Below, piece after piece: positions 27,594 to 36,973 of a stretch of 64,000 nucleotides of DNA. The notes beneath the pieces are model-generated. The model saw only the letters and a list, made by a program, of their open reading frames with translations, did not search any database and was not told the DNA's origin. A program made the translations under genes and the position numbers. This stretch comes from Shewanella sp. GD04112 (GTDB lineage Bacteria; Pseudomonadota; Gammaproteobacteria; Enterobacterales; Shewanellaceae): positions 2,976,001 through 3,040,000 of the forward strand of contig NZ_JAOEAL010000001.1 of NCBI RefSeq assembly GCF_029835735.1. Reading direction: 5' to 3'. The first letter of the stretch is position 1, and each line of letters starts with the position of its first letter.

Positions 27594-28199
27594 TTACAGA
27601 GAGCTTGCGTTTTCTGCTAAGTAAGCCGCAACACCTTCAGTGCTTGCGTTCATACCTTTGTCGCCTTTTTCCCAACCCGCAGGGCATACATCACCGTGCT
27701 CTTCGTGGAATTGCAGAGCGTCGATCATACGCAGCATTTCGTCAACGTTACGGCCTAATGGCAGATCGTTAACCACTTGGTGACGTACCATACCTTCTTT
27801 GTCGATCAGGAATGAACCACGGAAAGCCACGCCAGCTTCTGGGTGCTCAACATCGTATGCTTTACAGATGTCGTGTTTAACGTCAGCAACTAAAGTGTAT
27901 TTCACTTGGCCGATACCACCTTTTTCTACAGGGGTGTTGCGCCATGCGTTGTGAGTGAATTGAGAATCGATAGACACACCGATCACTTCAACACCACGCT
28001 TAGTGAACTCTTCCATGCGGTGATCGAAAGCGATCAACTCTGATGGACAAACGAAAGTGAAGTCAAGTGGATAGAAAAATACAACCGCTGGCTTACCTTT
28101 GATGGCCGCAGTTAAGTTAAAGCTATCTACGATTTCGCCAGAACCTAATACAGCTGCAGCAGTAAAATCAGGAGCCGGACGGCCTACTAATACGCTCAT
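27594..28199 (-). CDS. Typical 2-Cys peroxiredoxin (AhpC/Prx1 family)
   Basis: A 201-residue thiol peroxidase that reduces hydrogen peroxide and organic peroxides. The peroxidatic cysteine is C51 in PLDFTFVCPSEL, with the conserved Thr and Pro, and the resolving cysteine is C172 in GDVCPAGW. The GGIG motif linked to over-oxidation sensitivity is present, but the C-terminus ends AENASSL without the YF motif, so full sensitivity is unlikely. The ATG at 28199 has GGAG 8 bases upstream. The reductant could be AhpF or thioredoxin. The flavoprotein at 24290 is an unlinked candidate only. Confidence 0.95.
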   Translation of the reverse strand: MSVLVGRPAPDFTAAAVLGSGEIVDSFNLTAAIKGKPAVVFFYPLDFTFVCPSELIAFDHRMEEFTKRGVEVIGVSIDSQFTHNAWRNTPVEKGGIGQVKYTLVADVKHDICKAYDVEHPEAGVAFRGSFLIDKEGMVRHQVVNDLPLGRNVDEMLRMIDALQFHEEHGDVCPAGWEKGDKGMNASTEGVAAYLAENASSL

Positions 28200-28313
28200 T
28201 TTATATCTCCATCTATGAGTTGAACTAACTATTAAAGTAAAACATCCCTTAAACACGCTTGCGCTGATTTGCGCGAGTGTCTTTGAGGGAGTTTACCAAT
28301 CAAATCTTTAGGC

Positions 28314-28341
28314 ATTATAAGTCGTGCGTTTTGCCTTACAA
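28314..28341 (-). promoter_or_regulatory. Sigma70 promoter of the peroxiredoxin gene
   Basis: On the minus strand TTGTAA (28341-28336), a 16-base spacer, then a perfect TATAAT (28319-28314). The predicted start near 28306 gives a leader of about 107 bases with an imperfect GC-rich hairpin (about 28253-28282). The rest of the 28342-28569 gap holds nothing recognisable. Confidence 0.65.
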
Positions 28342-28569
28342 CCTATTTAAGACCAATATCACATTTTTCAAGGGCATTTTGACACTACTGCTTAAGGATA
28401 GAGCAATCTGGACGAGTGGTAAGCGTGCGAGAACACATTCGTCTAACAGTAAAAACCCACCCAATTCACATTTTCAGATATTTTTCAGATTAAGCCGCCG
28501 TAAACTGGACAGACACGGCCTTTGCAGTCAAAAATAGTCCCTTTGGTTTACAGAATTAAGATATTGTCT

Positions 28570-29889
28570 ATGAATGCAGTCGTTATTGCAGTGTGTTTAA
28601 TGTTAGCCCTCAGTTTGGCGAGGGTGAATGTGGTGATTGCACTCACTATCAGTGCCCTCGTTGCCGGTTTGGTCGGGGGAATGGATCTGCATCAAACGAT
28701 TGATGCCTTCAATACGGGATTAGGTGGCGGCGCACAAATCGCCCTCAGTTATGCCTTACTTGGTGCGTTTGCTGTGGCACTATCCCATTCGGGCTTAACG
28801 ACACTGATCTCCAACTCCATCATTAAAAGCCTTGGCAAAGATCCCAATGCTACCAACACCAACTGGGTCCGCTGGTTATTGTTGTTATCCCTGCTCGCTA
28901 TGTCGATGGCATCGCAAAATATCCTGCCAATCCATATCGCCTTTATTCCGATACTCGTGCCGCCGCTGCTGCATGTGATGACCAAGCTGAATATCGACCG
29001 CCGTCTGGTCGCCTGCGTGCTGACCTTCGGTCTTGTGACCACCTATATGATTTTACCCGTAGGCTTTGGTGGGATTTTCTTGAATGATATTTTGCTCTCT
29101 AACCTGACGGGCAATGGATTGGTTGCCGTACGCGATCAAATACCCCCTGCCATGCTGATCCCCGCCGCCGGTATGGTGGTCGGCTTGCTGATCGCGGTAT
29201 TTTTCAGTTACCGCAAACCTAGGGTTTACGATGAAGCTAAGGTACTGACCGCCGAACCTGAAGAAAGCCTCAATAAACGCAATATCGTTATCGCCGCGTT
29301 TGCGATTCTGGCGACCCTGTTTGTGCAACTTGAAACCGATTCGATGATCTTCGGCGCCTTAGTCGGCTTTATGATCTTCAGTTTTTCGGGCGCGCTTAAG
29401 CACGTTGCCGATCAAGATATTTTCACCCAAGGCGTGCGCATGATGGCCAATATCGGCTTTATCATGATCTCCGCCGCAGGTTTTGCTGCGGTAGTCAAAG
29501 AAACCGGCGAAGTCGGCACACTTGTCTCGTCATTGAGTTCATTGATTGGGGATAATAAAGCCCTTGCCGCCTTTTTGATGTTACTGGTCGGTCTTTTGAT
29601 CACCATGGGCATTGGCTCGTCCTTCTCGACCATTCCGATTATCGCGACAATTTACGTGCCCTTAGCCTTAAGCTTTGGTTTTTCAGTGCCTGCAACTATC
29701 GCGTTAGTCGGCACCGCTGCGGCCTTGGGCGATGCTGGCTCACCAGCATCTGACTCAACATTGGGCCCGACCTCGGGTTTAAATGCCGATGGTCAGCACG
29801 ACCATATTCGCGACAGCGTGATCCCAACCTTTATCCATTACAATATTCCCTTACTGGTCTTTGGTTGGATTGCCGCCATGGTGCTCTAG
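28570..29889 (+). CDS. Na+/H+ antiporter-family permease (COG2056/YuiF type)
   Basis: A 439-residue, highly hydrophobic protein with about 11-12 membrane segments. Family signs are GGGAQIALSYALLGAFAVALS near residue 52, SQNILPIHIAFIPILVPPLL near 118 and LGDAGSPASDSTLGPTSGLN near 391, where polar residues probably line the transport path. The ATG at 28570 is preferred to the frame start at 28522 because it opens with a hydrophobic segment. Members are labelled Na+/H+ antiporters, but some relatives may carry amino acids, so the substrate is open. Single gene with its own terminator. Confidence 0.85.
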   Translation: MNAVVIAVCLMLALSLARVNVVIALTISALVAGLVGGMDLHQTIDAFNTGLGGGAQIALSYALLGAFAVALSHSGLTTLISNSIIKSLGKDPNATNTNWVRWLLLLSLLAMSMASQNILPIHIAFIPILVPPLLHVMTKLNIDRRLVACVLTFGLVTTYMILPVGFGGIFLNDILLSNLTGNGLVAVRDQIPPAMLIPAAGMVVGLLIAVFFSYRKPRVYDEAKVLTAEPEESLNKRNIVIAAFAILATLFVQLETDSMIFGALVGFMIFSFSGALKHVADQDIFTQGVRMMANIGFIMISAAGFAAVVKETGEVGTLVSSLSSLIGDNKALAAFLMLLVGLLITMGIGSSFSTIPIIATIYVPLALSFGFSVPATIALVGTAAALGDAGSPASDSTLGPTSGLNADGQHDHIRDSVIPTFIHYNIPLLVFGWIAAMVL

Positions 29890-29902
29890 GGCAGATAGCA
29901 AT

Positions 29903-29931
29903 AAAAAAGCGTGGCAAGACCACGCTTTTTT
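29903..29931. terminator. Bidirectional terminator between permease and diguanylate cyclase genes
   Basis: AAAAAAGCGTGG pairs with CCACGCTTTTTT around CAAGA, with A/T runs on both sides. Confidence 0.92.
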
Positions 29932-29972
29932 ATGCCTAATTTTTAATGTCTAGCTAGCTCAGTAAAAGGAAC

Positions 29973-31379
29973 TCAGCGCAGGCTATTATCGGACACATGC
30001 CCACCCTTTTTGGCCTTATCCACGTATAAAGCCTTATCCGCCGCCTGTAACACTGAGTCAAAGGATGGATAGCCGCTCGAATCTGCCACCCCGCACGATA
30101 CCGTTAGCATGCTTAAGAACTGGCGCTGCTCAACATTCTCTTTAAGCTTATGAGCAAGTTGTAACGCTTTATCCTGGGAGCAATTACTGAGGATCACCAC
30201 AAATTCGTCCCCACCAGTGCGGATAAACAAGTCATTCTCCCGAAATACCGCCCGCATGGCTTCAACAATTTGCAGAATCGCCATATCGCCCAGTTTATGT
30301 CCGTAGGTGTCATTGATGGTTTTGATTTTATCGCCATCGATACAGATCACCGCATACAGGCCCTCGGTCGCCGCCTTAAATGTCAGCGTCTCATAGATCT
30401 TCTTATTGTAGGTTTTAGTAAAAGGATCCTGCAGCATCGCTTCGCCGAACCGTTGACGTTCTGCTCGCAGCTGTTTAAGGCGCATATATCTGAGTTGGAA
30501 GATAACAGTTAACACGCACAACAAGAACCATAAGGGAACATACTGAACCACAAAGCGTAATACACTGACTTTGTAGGTTAATGTGGTGAGGTTATCCAGA
30601 TGATTACTCATGGGATAAAACAAGAACTCTGGCGTAATACGCGTCCAGAGGCTGTCGCCAGTGATCACTATATCTGTGCCATAAGGAGTCATCACCGACT
30701 CATAGCCTTTACCCCGCATAAATCCCGATGCCATAAATGCCGTATCGGCAATCACATCCCCCCACAGGTGCGCAGGATCGTGGGAAGATGAAATCGGTGC
30801 CGCCATAGAGAAAATTACATTTCCTGTAATTTCATCAACATAAGGAATCGATAACACGATACCGTCCGCCAAGGACTCCGCCGACGCGTCCTTACTACAA
30901 TAATGCAGCCGCTGACAAAACTCATTGGTCAAAATGTGATCGTGAATTAATCGGTTTTTCACTTCTTCAGGAATTGGGGATGCCACATACAAGGCATTGC
31001 TTTTATATAAGCCGATATAGACAAAAGCCCCGCGAACCGCATTCTTGCGACTCGAATAGAGGTAGTCAAAATAACGAATGATTTGCTCTTCTTCCGGCAG
31101 TAAATGACTTCCAGGAGGCAATAATAAGCGCGAAGGGTCGAGCTTAAAGGGCGCAAGCAGCGCGCTATCAAAATCAATAATATCGTGTAACGACAATCCT
31201 TTCCCAAGCAGCTCCACATAACTTGGCACAGTGTGTTTTGCCCTCAGGAAATGAACGAAAGCCTTATGTTCCTTATCGATTTTGAAGGGTAAGAGAATGA
31301 GCAGCAGGACAACAAATATCAATGTTGCCAGTGAACAGGATTGACGAACCAGTGCCCAACTGAGTTTTGTACTAATCAT
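29973..31379 (-). CDS. Membrane-bound diguanylate cyclase
   Basis: A 468-residue GGDEF protein that would make cyclic di-GMP. One membrane helix lies at about 15-32, a large periplasmic sensor region follows, and a second helix is at about 275-300. The GGDEF domain is complete: FIRTGGDEFVVILS with GGDEF at 389-393. An inhibitory I-site REND (380-383) stands exactly five residues before it, so product inhibition is expected. The start is uncertain. ATG 31379 has AGGGA closely upstream; ATG 31394 and TTG 31439 are possible. The periplasmic domain has no family I recognise, and the signal is unknown. Confidence 0.9.
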   Translation of the reverse strand: MISTKLSWALVRQSCSLATLIFVVLLLILLPFKIDKEHKAFVHFLRAKHTVPSYVELLGKGLSLHDIIDFDSALLAPFKLDPSRLLLPPGSHLLPEEEQIIRYFDYLYSSRKNAVRGAFVYIGLYKSNALYVASPIPEEVKNRLIHDHILTNEFCQRLHYCSKDASAESLADGIVLSIPYVDEITGNVIFSMAAPISSSHDPAHLWGDVIADTAFMASGFMRGKGYESVMTPYGTDIVITGDSLWTRITPEFLFYPMSNHLDNLTTLTYKVSVLRFVVQYVPLWFLLCVLTVIFQLRYMRLKQLRAERQRFGEAMLQDPFTKTYNKKIYETLTFKAATEGLYAVICIDGDKIKTINDTYGHKLGDMAILQIVEAMRAVFRENDLFIRTGGDEFVVILSNCSQDKALQLAHKLKENVEQRQFLSMLTVSCGVADSSGYPSFDSVLQAADKALYVDKAKKGGHVSDNSLR

Positions 31380-31529
31380 AATCCCTGCGATCATCTTACT
31401 TAAAATGAATTGAATATAACGAACATTTGTATTGTTCAAGTATTAAATTGAAATAAATCTTATTGTTAACTCTAGTTCAAGCAGTGGGAAGGGCGATGAA
31501 TTTTGTATTGCGGACGCCAAAAACAAAAA

Positions 31530-31545
31530 GGGAGCCTAAGCTCCC
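31530..31545 (-). terminator. Terminator of upp
   Basis: GGGAGC pairs with GCTCCC around CTAA. On the minus strand the stem is followed by TTTTTGTTTTTG. It lies 37 bases past the upp stop. Confidence 0.85.
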
Positions 31546-31581
31546 CTATCGAATCTTAATGACGGTTAAGTCATCTCGTTT

Positions 31582-32208
31582 TTATTTAGTACCGAAGATT
31601 TTATCACCGGCATCGCCTAAACCAGGCAGAATATAGCCTTTCTCGTTTAAGCATCTGTCGATAGCGGCAGTATACAGCTCTACATCTGGGTGAGCCGCTT
31701 CAAGGGCTTTAATCCCTTCAGGCGCAGCGACTAACACTAGGGCTTTAATTGACGTACAACCGCGTTTTTTCAGCAGATCGATCGTCGCAATCATAGAGCC
31801 GCCGGTTGCCAGCATAGGGTCAACGATCAGTGCAATACGCTCGTTCATATCGCTGGCCAGCTTTTCAAAATATGGCACTGGCTCTAAGGTTTCTTCGTCG
31901 CGGTAGATACCTACAACCGAAATACGCGCACTTGGAATATGCTCAAGTACACCGTCCATCATACCTAAACCCGCACGCAGGATTGGCACAACAGTCACTT
32001 TTTTGCCCTTGATCTGATCCACTTCAACTGGACCATTCCAGCCTTCAATCGTAACAGTTTCGGTTTCGAAATCTGCGGTAGCTTCATAGGTTAACAAGCT
32101 GCCCACTTCGGCGGCTAGCTCGCGGAAACGTTTAGTGCTAATGTCACCTTCACGCATCAGGCCGATTTTGTGACGCACTAACGGGTGTTTAACCTCGACA
32201 ACTTTCAT
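31582..32208 (-). CDS. upp: Uracil phosphoribosyltransferase
   Basis: A 208-residue salvage enzyme that makes UMP from uracil and PRPP. The PRPP-binding loop is VDPMLATGGSMIATIDLLK, RAGLGMMDG is the dimer and flap region, and YILPGLGDAGDK forms the uracil site. The length equals E. coli Upp. It is divergent from purMN, as in E. coli. No uraA permease follows it, unlike E. coli. Confidence 0.98.
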   Translation of the reverse strand: MKVVEVKHPLVRHKIGLMREGDISTKRFRELAAEVGSLLTYEATADFETETVTIEGWNGPVEVDQIKGKKVTVVPILRAGLGMMDGVLEHIPSARISVVGIYRDEETLEPVPYFEKLASDMNERIALIVDPMLATGGSMIATIDLLKKRGCTSIKALVLVAAPEGIKALEAAHPDVELYTAAIDRCLNEKGYILPGLGDAGDKIFGTK

Positions 32209-32535
32209 TTTTCTCTCCTACTGTTGTTCGCGAAATATCTTAGGCAAATTTTTCAGATTTTAGATGATTTGTTTATTGGGTAAAACATAAAGTTTTGCCA
32301 TTCGAGCTAATCGTGAGCAATATCCCAAGAATTATTGCCTATCGCTTAAGATACGCCCATTCATCTACTATTTTATGACCAATCGCAGGATAGAAAATGT
32401 GAAATATCCCCCTGTGAAGCTAAAAATACTCCCCGCAAGGCGATAAATCCAAATCATGGCTTTCGACCCCTAGCACAAGCTGGTAGAATACCGCCGCATA
32501 AAAATCCAATAACGATGTACCCGAGAGGATCCTCC
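32209..32535. other. Divergent region between upp and purM
   Basis: Holds the promoters of both genes. A sigma70-like pair for purM is TTTCGA (32461-32466), 17 bases, TAGAAT (32484-32489), followed by a GC-rich stretch. I looked for a PurR operator (ACGCAAACGTTTGCGT) and saw none. Confidence 0.45.
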
Positions 32536-33573
32536 GTGAGCACTCCTACCCCACTGAGCTATAAAGACGCTGGCGTTGATATTGATGCTGGTAATGCACT
32601 GGTAAGTAACATTAAAGCGGCTGTTAAACGTACCCGTCGTCCAGAGGTAATGGGCAACTTAGGTGGTTTTGGCGCATTGTGTGAATTACCCACTAAATAC
32701 AAGCAACCTGTTTTAGTGTCAGGCACCGATGGTGTTGGTACTAAATTGCGTTTAGCTATCGATTACAAAAAACACGACACAGTCGGTATCGACTTAGTGG
32801 CTATGTGTGTGAACGACTTGATCGTTCAAGGTGCTGAGCCGTTGTTTTTCCTCGATTACTACGCAACAGGCAAGCTAGATGTAGAAACAGCAACCTCTGT
32901 TGTTAACGGCATCGGCGAAGGTTGTTTCCAATCTGGTTGTGCGTTAATCGGCGGTGAAACCGCTGAAATGCCAGGCATGTATGAAGGCGAAGATTACGAC
33001 CTCGCAGGTTTCTGTGTGGGCGTGGTTGAAAAGGCCGACATCATTGACGGGAGTAAAGTGGCTGCGGGTGATGCGCTGATCGCCTTAGCCTCAAGCGGTC
33101 CTCATTCAAATGGCTACTCATTAGTTCGTAAAGTATTAGAAGTCAGCCAAGCGGACCCTCAACAGGATCTCAATGGCAAGCCATTGATCCAACATCTGTT
33201 AGAACCAACCAAAATTTACGTTAAATCATTGCTCAAGCTGATCGAAGCATCAGACGTGCACGCAATGGCGCACATCACTGGCGGCGGTTTCTGGGAAAAT
33301 ATCCCCCGCGTACTGCCTGAAAACTGCAAAGCCGTTATCCAAGGTGATTCATGGCAATGGCCTGCCGTTTTCAATTGGTTAATGGAAAACGGTAACATTG
33401 CAGAATATGAAATGTACCGCACCTTTAACTGTGGTGTCGGCATGATCGTTGCGCTGCCAGCCGATAAGGTCGATGCCGCACTGGCACTGCTCGCCGCCGA
33501 AGGCGAACAAGCTTGGCTAATCGGTGCTATCGCTGCTCGCGAAGGCAATGAAGAGCAAGTGGAGATCCTGTAA
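32536..33573 (+). CDS. purM: Phosphoribosylformylglycinamidine cyclo-ligase (AIR synthetase)
   Basis: A 345-residue enzyme of purine synthesis that closes the imidazole ring of AIR using ATP. Marks are MGNLGGFGALCELP, VSGTDGVGTKLRLA, IGGETAEMPGMY and the ATP-site HITGGGFWENIPR. The start is GTG at 32536 with GAGG 8 bases before it, giving exactly the E. coli length. An ATG at 32515 would precede the ribosome site. It is followed by purN with a one-base overlap (TAATG). Confidence 0.97.
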   Translation: MSTPTPLSYKDAGVDIDAGNALVSNIKAAVKRTRRPEVMGNLGGFGALCELPTKYKQPVLVSGTDGVGTKLRLAIDYKKHDTVGIDLVAMCVNDLIVQGAEPLFFLDYYATGKLDVETATSVVNGIGEGCFQSGCALIGGETAEMPGMYEGEDYDLAGFCVGVVEKADIIDGSKVAAGDALIALASSGPHSNGYSLVRKVLEVSQADPQQDLNGKPLIQHLLEPTKIYVKSLLKLIEASDVHAMAHITGGGFWENIPRVLPENCKAVIQGDSWQWPAVFNWLMENGNIAEYEMYRTFNCGVGMIVALPADKVDAALALLAAEGEQAWLIGAIAAREGNEEQVEIL

Positions 33574-34217
33574 TGCCCCAAAGCTGTCGTGTAGTTGTAT
33601 TAATTTCCGGAAATGGCAGTAACCTGCAAGCCGTTATCGACGGTTGTGACGATAATCTGCAGGCCGAAGTTGTCGGAGTGATCAGTAATAAACCCGATGC
33701 CTACGGTTTAATTCGCGCCCATCATAGTGAAATTGATACCAGCTGCGTGATTGCTCATTCAGGTGAATCTCGCTCTGATTACGATGCACGGTTAATGGCA
33801 ACAATTGAAAAGTACCAACCCGATTTGATCGTGTTGGCCGGATTTATGCGTATTCTGACCAACGATTTTGTGAATCGTTACTTAGGACGCATGATCAATA
33901 TCCACCCTTCATTGCTGCCTAAATATACCGGATTAAACACCCACCAGCGCGCCATTGATGCCAAAGACACTGAACATGGCGCCAGTGTGCATTTTGTCAC
34001 CCCAGAGCTGGATGCAGGCCCAGTGATTTTACAGGCAAAAGTCCCTGTTTATGAGGATGATACCGCTGAGATGCTCGCCGCTCGTGTCCATGAGCAAGAG
34101 CATGCGATTTATCCTTTGGTGGTGAAATGGTTCAGCCATCAACGCCTCAAGATGCAGGACGGCCAAGCCTATCTCGATGGCACCTTAATCGGACCTAACG
34201 GCTACGCCCCCGATTAA
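33573..34217 (+). CDS. purN: Phosphoribosylglycinamide formyltransferase (10-formyl-THF)
   Basis: A 214-residue enzyme that formylates GAR in purine synthesis. ISGNGSNLQA binds the substrate phosphate. The catalytic Asn and His are in INIHPSLLPKYTG, and the catalytic Asp in TPELDAGPVI. It is translationally coupled to purM, as in E. coli, and ends at a strong terminator. Confidence 0.97.
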   Translation: MPQSCRVVVLISGNGSNLQAVIDGCDDNLQAEVVGVISNKPDAYGLIRAHHSEIDTSCVIAHSGESRSDYDARLMATIEKYQPDLIVLAGFMRILTNDFVNRYLGRMINIHPSLLPKYTGLNTHQRAIDAKDTEHGASVHFVTPELDAGPVILQAKVPVYEDDTAEMLAARVHEQEHAIYPLVVKWFSHQRLKMQDGQAYLDGTLIGPNGYAPD

Positions 34218-34230
34218 ACACAGCCTCGCG

Positions 34231-34261
34231 AAAAAAGAGACCTTAAGGGTCTCTTTTTTTT
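34231..34261 (+). terminator. Terminator of purMN
   Basis: AAAAAAGAGACC pairs with GGTCTCTTTTTT around TTAAG, with a run of eight Ts. Confidence 0.92.
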
Positions 34262-34355
34262 CGTCTTGTCATACAAAATCATTGTTTTCTCGCCTAATGT
34301 GGCATTAGATAAGCTAACGAAAAGTGATTTTGTTCGGCATACAAGAGACTATTAG

Positions 34356-35102
34356 ATGAAAAATATTATCTGCGATATCGATGGTGTACTCCTGCACGAC
34401 AATAAGCTGATCCCCGGCAGTGATAAATTTATCCACCGCGTTCTCGACCAAGGCAATCCCCTCGTTATTCTGACCAATTACCCAGTACAAACGGGTAAAG
34501 ATCTGCAAAACCGCCTCAGCGCCGCCGGGATAGACGTACCTGAAGAATGTTTTTACACCTCGGCCATGGCCACCGCCGATTTTTTAAAGCATCAAGAAGG
34601 CAGTAAAGCCTTTGTGATTGGCGAAGGCGCCCTCACCCATGAGCTCTACAAGGCTGGCTTTACCATTACCGACATTAATCCCGACTTCGTGATTGTGGGT
34701 GAAACCCGCTCCTATAACTGGGATATGATCCATAAGGCCGCCGGATTCGTCGCCCGCGGTGCCCGTTTTATCGCCACCAATCCCGACACTCACGGCCCCG
34801 CTTACAGTCCAGCATGCGGCGCCCTGTGTTCTCCAATAGAGCGCATTACTGGCAAAAAGCCCTTTTATGTGGGCAAGCCCAGCTCGTGGATTATTCGCTC
34901 GGCGCTCAACCATATCGACGGTCACTCCGAAAATACCGTGATCATTGGCGACAATATGCGTACCGATATTCTGGCGGGGTTTCAAGCGGGGCTTGAGACC
35001 ATTCTGGTTACCAGCGGCGTAAGTAAGCTTGAAGATATCGATAAAGAGCCTTTCCGCCCCAATCATGTATTCGCCTGCGCCGGCGATATTGATGTAGTTT
35101 AA
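34356..35102 (+). CDS. nagD: HAD-IIA nucleotide phosphatase NagD
   Basis: A 248-residue phosphatase that acts on UMP, GMP and other nucleotides in E. coli. Motif I is CDIDGVLLHD with nucleophile D8 and acid D10. The cap shows GEGALTHELYKAGFTITD, and motifs III/IV are GKPSSWIIRSAL and IIGDNMRTDILAGFQAG. It matches E. coli NagD end to end. It stands away from any nag genes here, between purN and a peptidase gene, so a link with amino-sugar use is not suggested by context. Confidence 0.95.
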   Translation: MKNIICDIDGVLLHDNKLIPGSDKFIHRVLDQGNPLVILTNYPVQTGKDLQNRLSAAGIDVPEECFYTSAMATADFLKHQEGSKAFVIGEGALTHELYKAGFTITDINPDFVIVGETRSYNWDMIHKAAGFVARGARFIATNPDTHGPAYSPACGALCSPIERITGKKPFYVGKPSSWIIRSALNHIDGHSENTVIIGDNMRTDILAGFQAGLETILVTSGVSKLEDIDKEPFRPNHVFACAGDIDVV

Positions 35103-35118
35103 TCCTTAAATCGCCCGA

Positions 35119-35144
35119 TTCTCAGCACCTTAGCGTGCTGAGAA
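35119..35144. terminator. Hairpin after nagD
   Basis: TTCTCAGCAC pairs perfectly with GTGCTGAGAA around CTTAGC, 17 bases after the nagD stop. No T-run follows, so termination may need Rho, or the stem may protect the 3' end. Confidence 0.5.
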
Positions 35145-35299
35145 CCACAACAGACTCGATACGGTAAAGCAACATTAAGTAACATTTTTCCCCTTGGCTC
35201 TCCCTTGTTCCCCAGTAGCGCTTGCTTCATGATAAGGCGCGACATACTCCTTTGATATATGCGTGAAATACGCCCTAAAAACAACAGTAGGATTAACCT

Positions 35300-36973
35300 A
35301 TGCGACGTTTGTATCCTGTCTGCGCGCTAGCCATGCTCAGCGCCTGCAGCCCTAATTCGGCCCAGCCCGATGCCAACAGCAGTACAGCACTGAAACCCGT
35401 GCAAATGAATGAAGCACGCTTTAGAAACGATATTAAAAACCTTTCCTCCGATGAGTTTGAAGGCCGCGCCCCCACTACCCACGGTGAAAAGCTCACCTTA
35501 GACTACCTATCTAAGGCCTTTGCCGAAATGGGACTCAAAGGCGCCTATCAAGGCAGTTTTTTACAACCAGTACCTATGGTGAGTTATACCGCCTACGATG
35601 CGCAGCAAATCAGCTTGGCAGGATTGCCGTTAACCTTTCGCAAAGATATCGTCTTAAACAGTCGTCACGATAATGGCGGCGTCAATATCGAAAACGCGCC
35701 CTTAGTGTTTGTTGGCTACGGTGTGAATGCACCTGAATATGGCTGGAACGATTACCAAGATGTGGATATGAAAGGCAAAATTGCGGTGATCTTAGTGAAC
35801 GATCCCGGTTTTGCCCGCCCTGACTCAGGTAAGTTTAACGGTAAAGCCATGACCTACTATGGTCGCTGGAGCTACAAATTTGAAGAAGCGAGCCGCCAAG
35901 GTGCGCTCGGCGCATTGATCATTCACGATACCGAGCCTGCTTCTTATCCTTGGTCCGTGGTTGAAAACAGCTGGACTGGCGCGCAGCAAGATTTAGTCCT
36001 CAGCAAAGCCGAGCAAGACAGTCGCGTGCAAGTCGAAGGCTGGTTAACCTTAGATGCTGCAACACAATTATTTGAAAAAGCAGGTTTATCCCTACCAACG
36101 CTGATGGCGCGCGCCGCCGATAGCCCGATTAACTTACCCCTTGAGCAAACGGCCAACATCGCCTTTAAAAACAAAGCCGAATACGCCAACAGCTATAACG
36201 TGGTCGCCACCCTTCCCGGCACTAAGCAAGCCGATGAGCAAATCCTATTTACTGGCCACTGGGACCATATTGGCAAAGATGACAGTAAAGAAGGCGATAA
36301 GATTTACAATGGTGCTATGGACAACGCATCGGGCATTGCGGGCATTTTAGAAATCGCCAGACAACTGGCCGATAACGCCAAACAGGGCCACGGCTTAGCG
36401 CGCTCGGTGACCTTTATCGCGACGACAGGTGAAGAGCAAGGTTTACTCGGCTCACGCTATTACGCTGCCAACCCAATCTATCCCATTGATAAAACAGTGG
36501 CAGTGCTCAACTTAGATAGCACCAATATCTATGGAAAAACCAAGGACTTCACTATCGTCGGTAAAGGTAAGTCTGAGCTTGAGAACTACTTAGTCGATGC
36601 CGCCAAACTGCAAAACCGTATTGCTTTGGGTGAAAAGAATCCTGCGTCGGGCGGTTTCTTCCGCTCTGATCACTTCAGCTTTGCCAAACTTGGCGTGCCT
36701 GCGGTCTTTGCTGGTGGCGGCAGCGAGCCCCTAGATGCCGCAACAGCAAGCTATAAGACTCAGATGCAGGCGACCATGAAGGGCTGCTACCACAATGTCT
36801 GCGATGAATACCATGAAGACTGGGATCTGAGCGGTGCGATTCAAGATCTCGAAGTTTACTATCAGGTGACTCGCACCTTAGGTAACAGCCAAGATTGGCC
36901 AGGCTATTATCAAGGCACTGAGTTCAACAGCCTGCGTCCTGCCAAAACGGAACTTGCCACGGCCGCAAAGTAA
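35300..36973 (+). CDS. M28-family zinc peptidase, predicted lipoprotein
   Basis: A 557-residue exported aminopeptidase-like protein. The signal ends in a lipobox, LSAC with C16. A PA-type insert (about 130-260) interrupts the catalytic domain. Zinc ligands are seen in order: FTGHWDHIG (His, Asp bridge), GAMDNASGIAGILE (bridging Asp), ATTGEEQGLLGS (catalytic and ligand Glu), LNLDSTNIYG (Asp) and FRSDHFSFAKLGVP (His). It probably trims peptides in the periplasm or at the outer membrane. AGGAT precedes the ATG. Confidence 0.92.
   Translation: MRRLYPVCALAMLSACSPNSAQPDANSSTALKPVQMNEARFRNDIKNLSSDEFEGRAPTTHGEKLTLDYLSKAFAEMGLKGAYQGSFLQPVPMVSYTAYDAQQISLAGLPLTFRKDIVLNSRHDNGGVNIENAPLVFVGYGVNAPEYGWNDYQDVDMKGKIAVILVNDPGFARPDSGKFNGKAMTYYGRWSYKFEEASRQGALGALIIHDTEPASYPWSVVENSWTGAQQDLVLSKAEQDSRVQVEGWLTLDAATQLFEKAGLSLPTLMARAADSPINLPLEQTANIAFKNKAEYANSYNVVATLPGTKQADEQILFTGHWDHIGKDDSKEGDKIYNGAMDNASGIAGILEIARQLADNAKQGHGLARSVTFIATTGEEQGLLGSRYYAANPIYPIDKTVAVLNLDSTNIYGKTKDFTIVGKGKSELENYLVDAAKLQNRIALGEKNPASGGFFRSDHFSFAKLGVPAVFAGGGSEPLDAATASYKTQMQATMKGCYHNVCDEYHEDWDLSGAIQDLEVYYQVTRTLGNSQDWPGYYQGTEFNSLRPAKTELATAAK

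Noticed and set aside
28277..28537. 86-residue frame upstream of the permease gene
   Set aside because: It overlaps the peroxiredoxin promoter and shows no domain or ribosome site.
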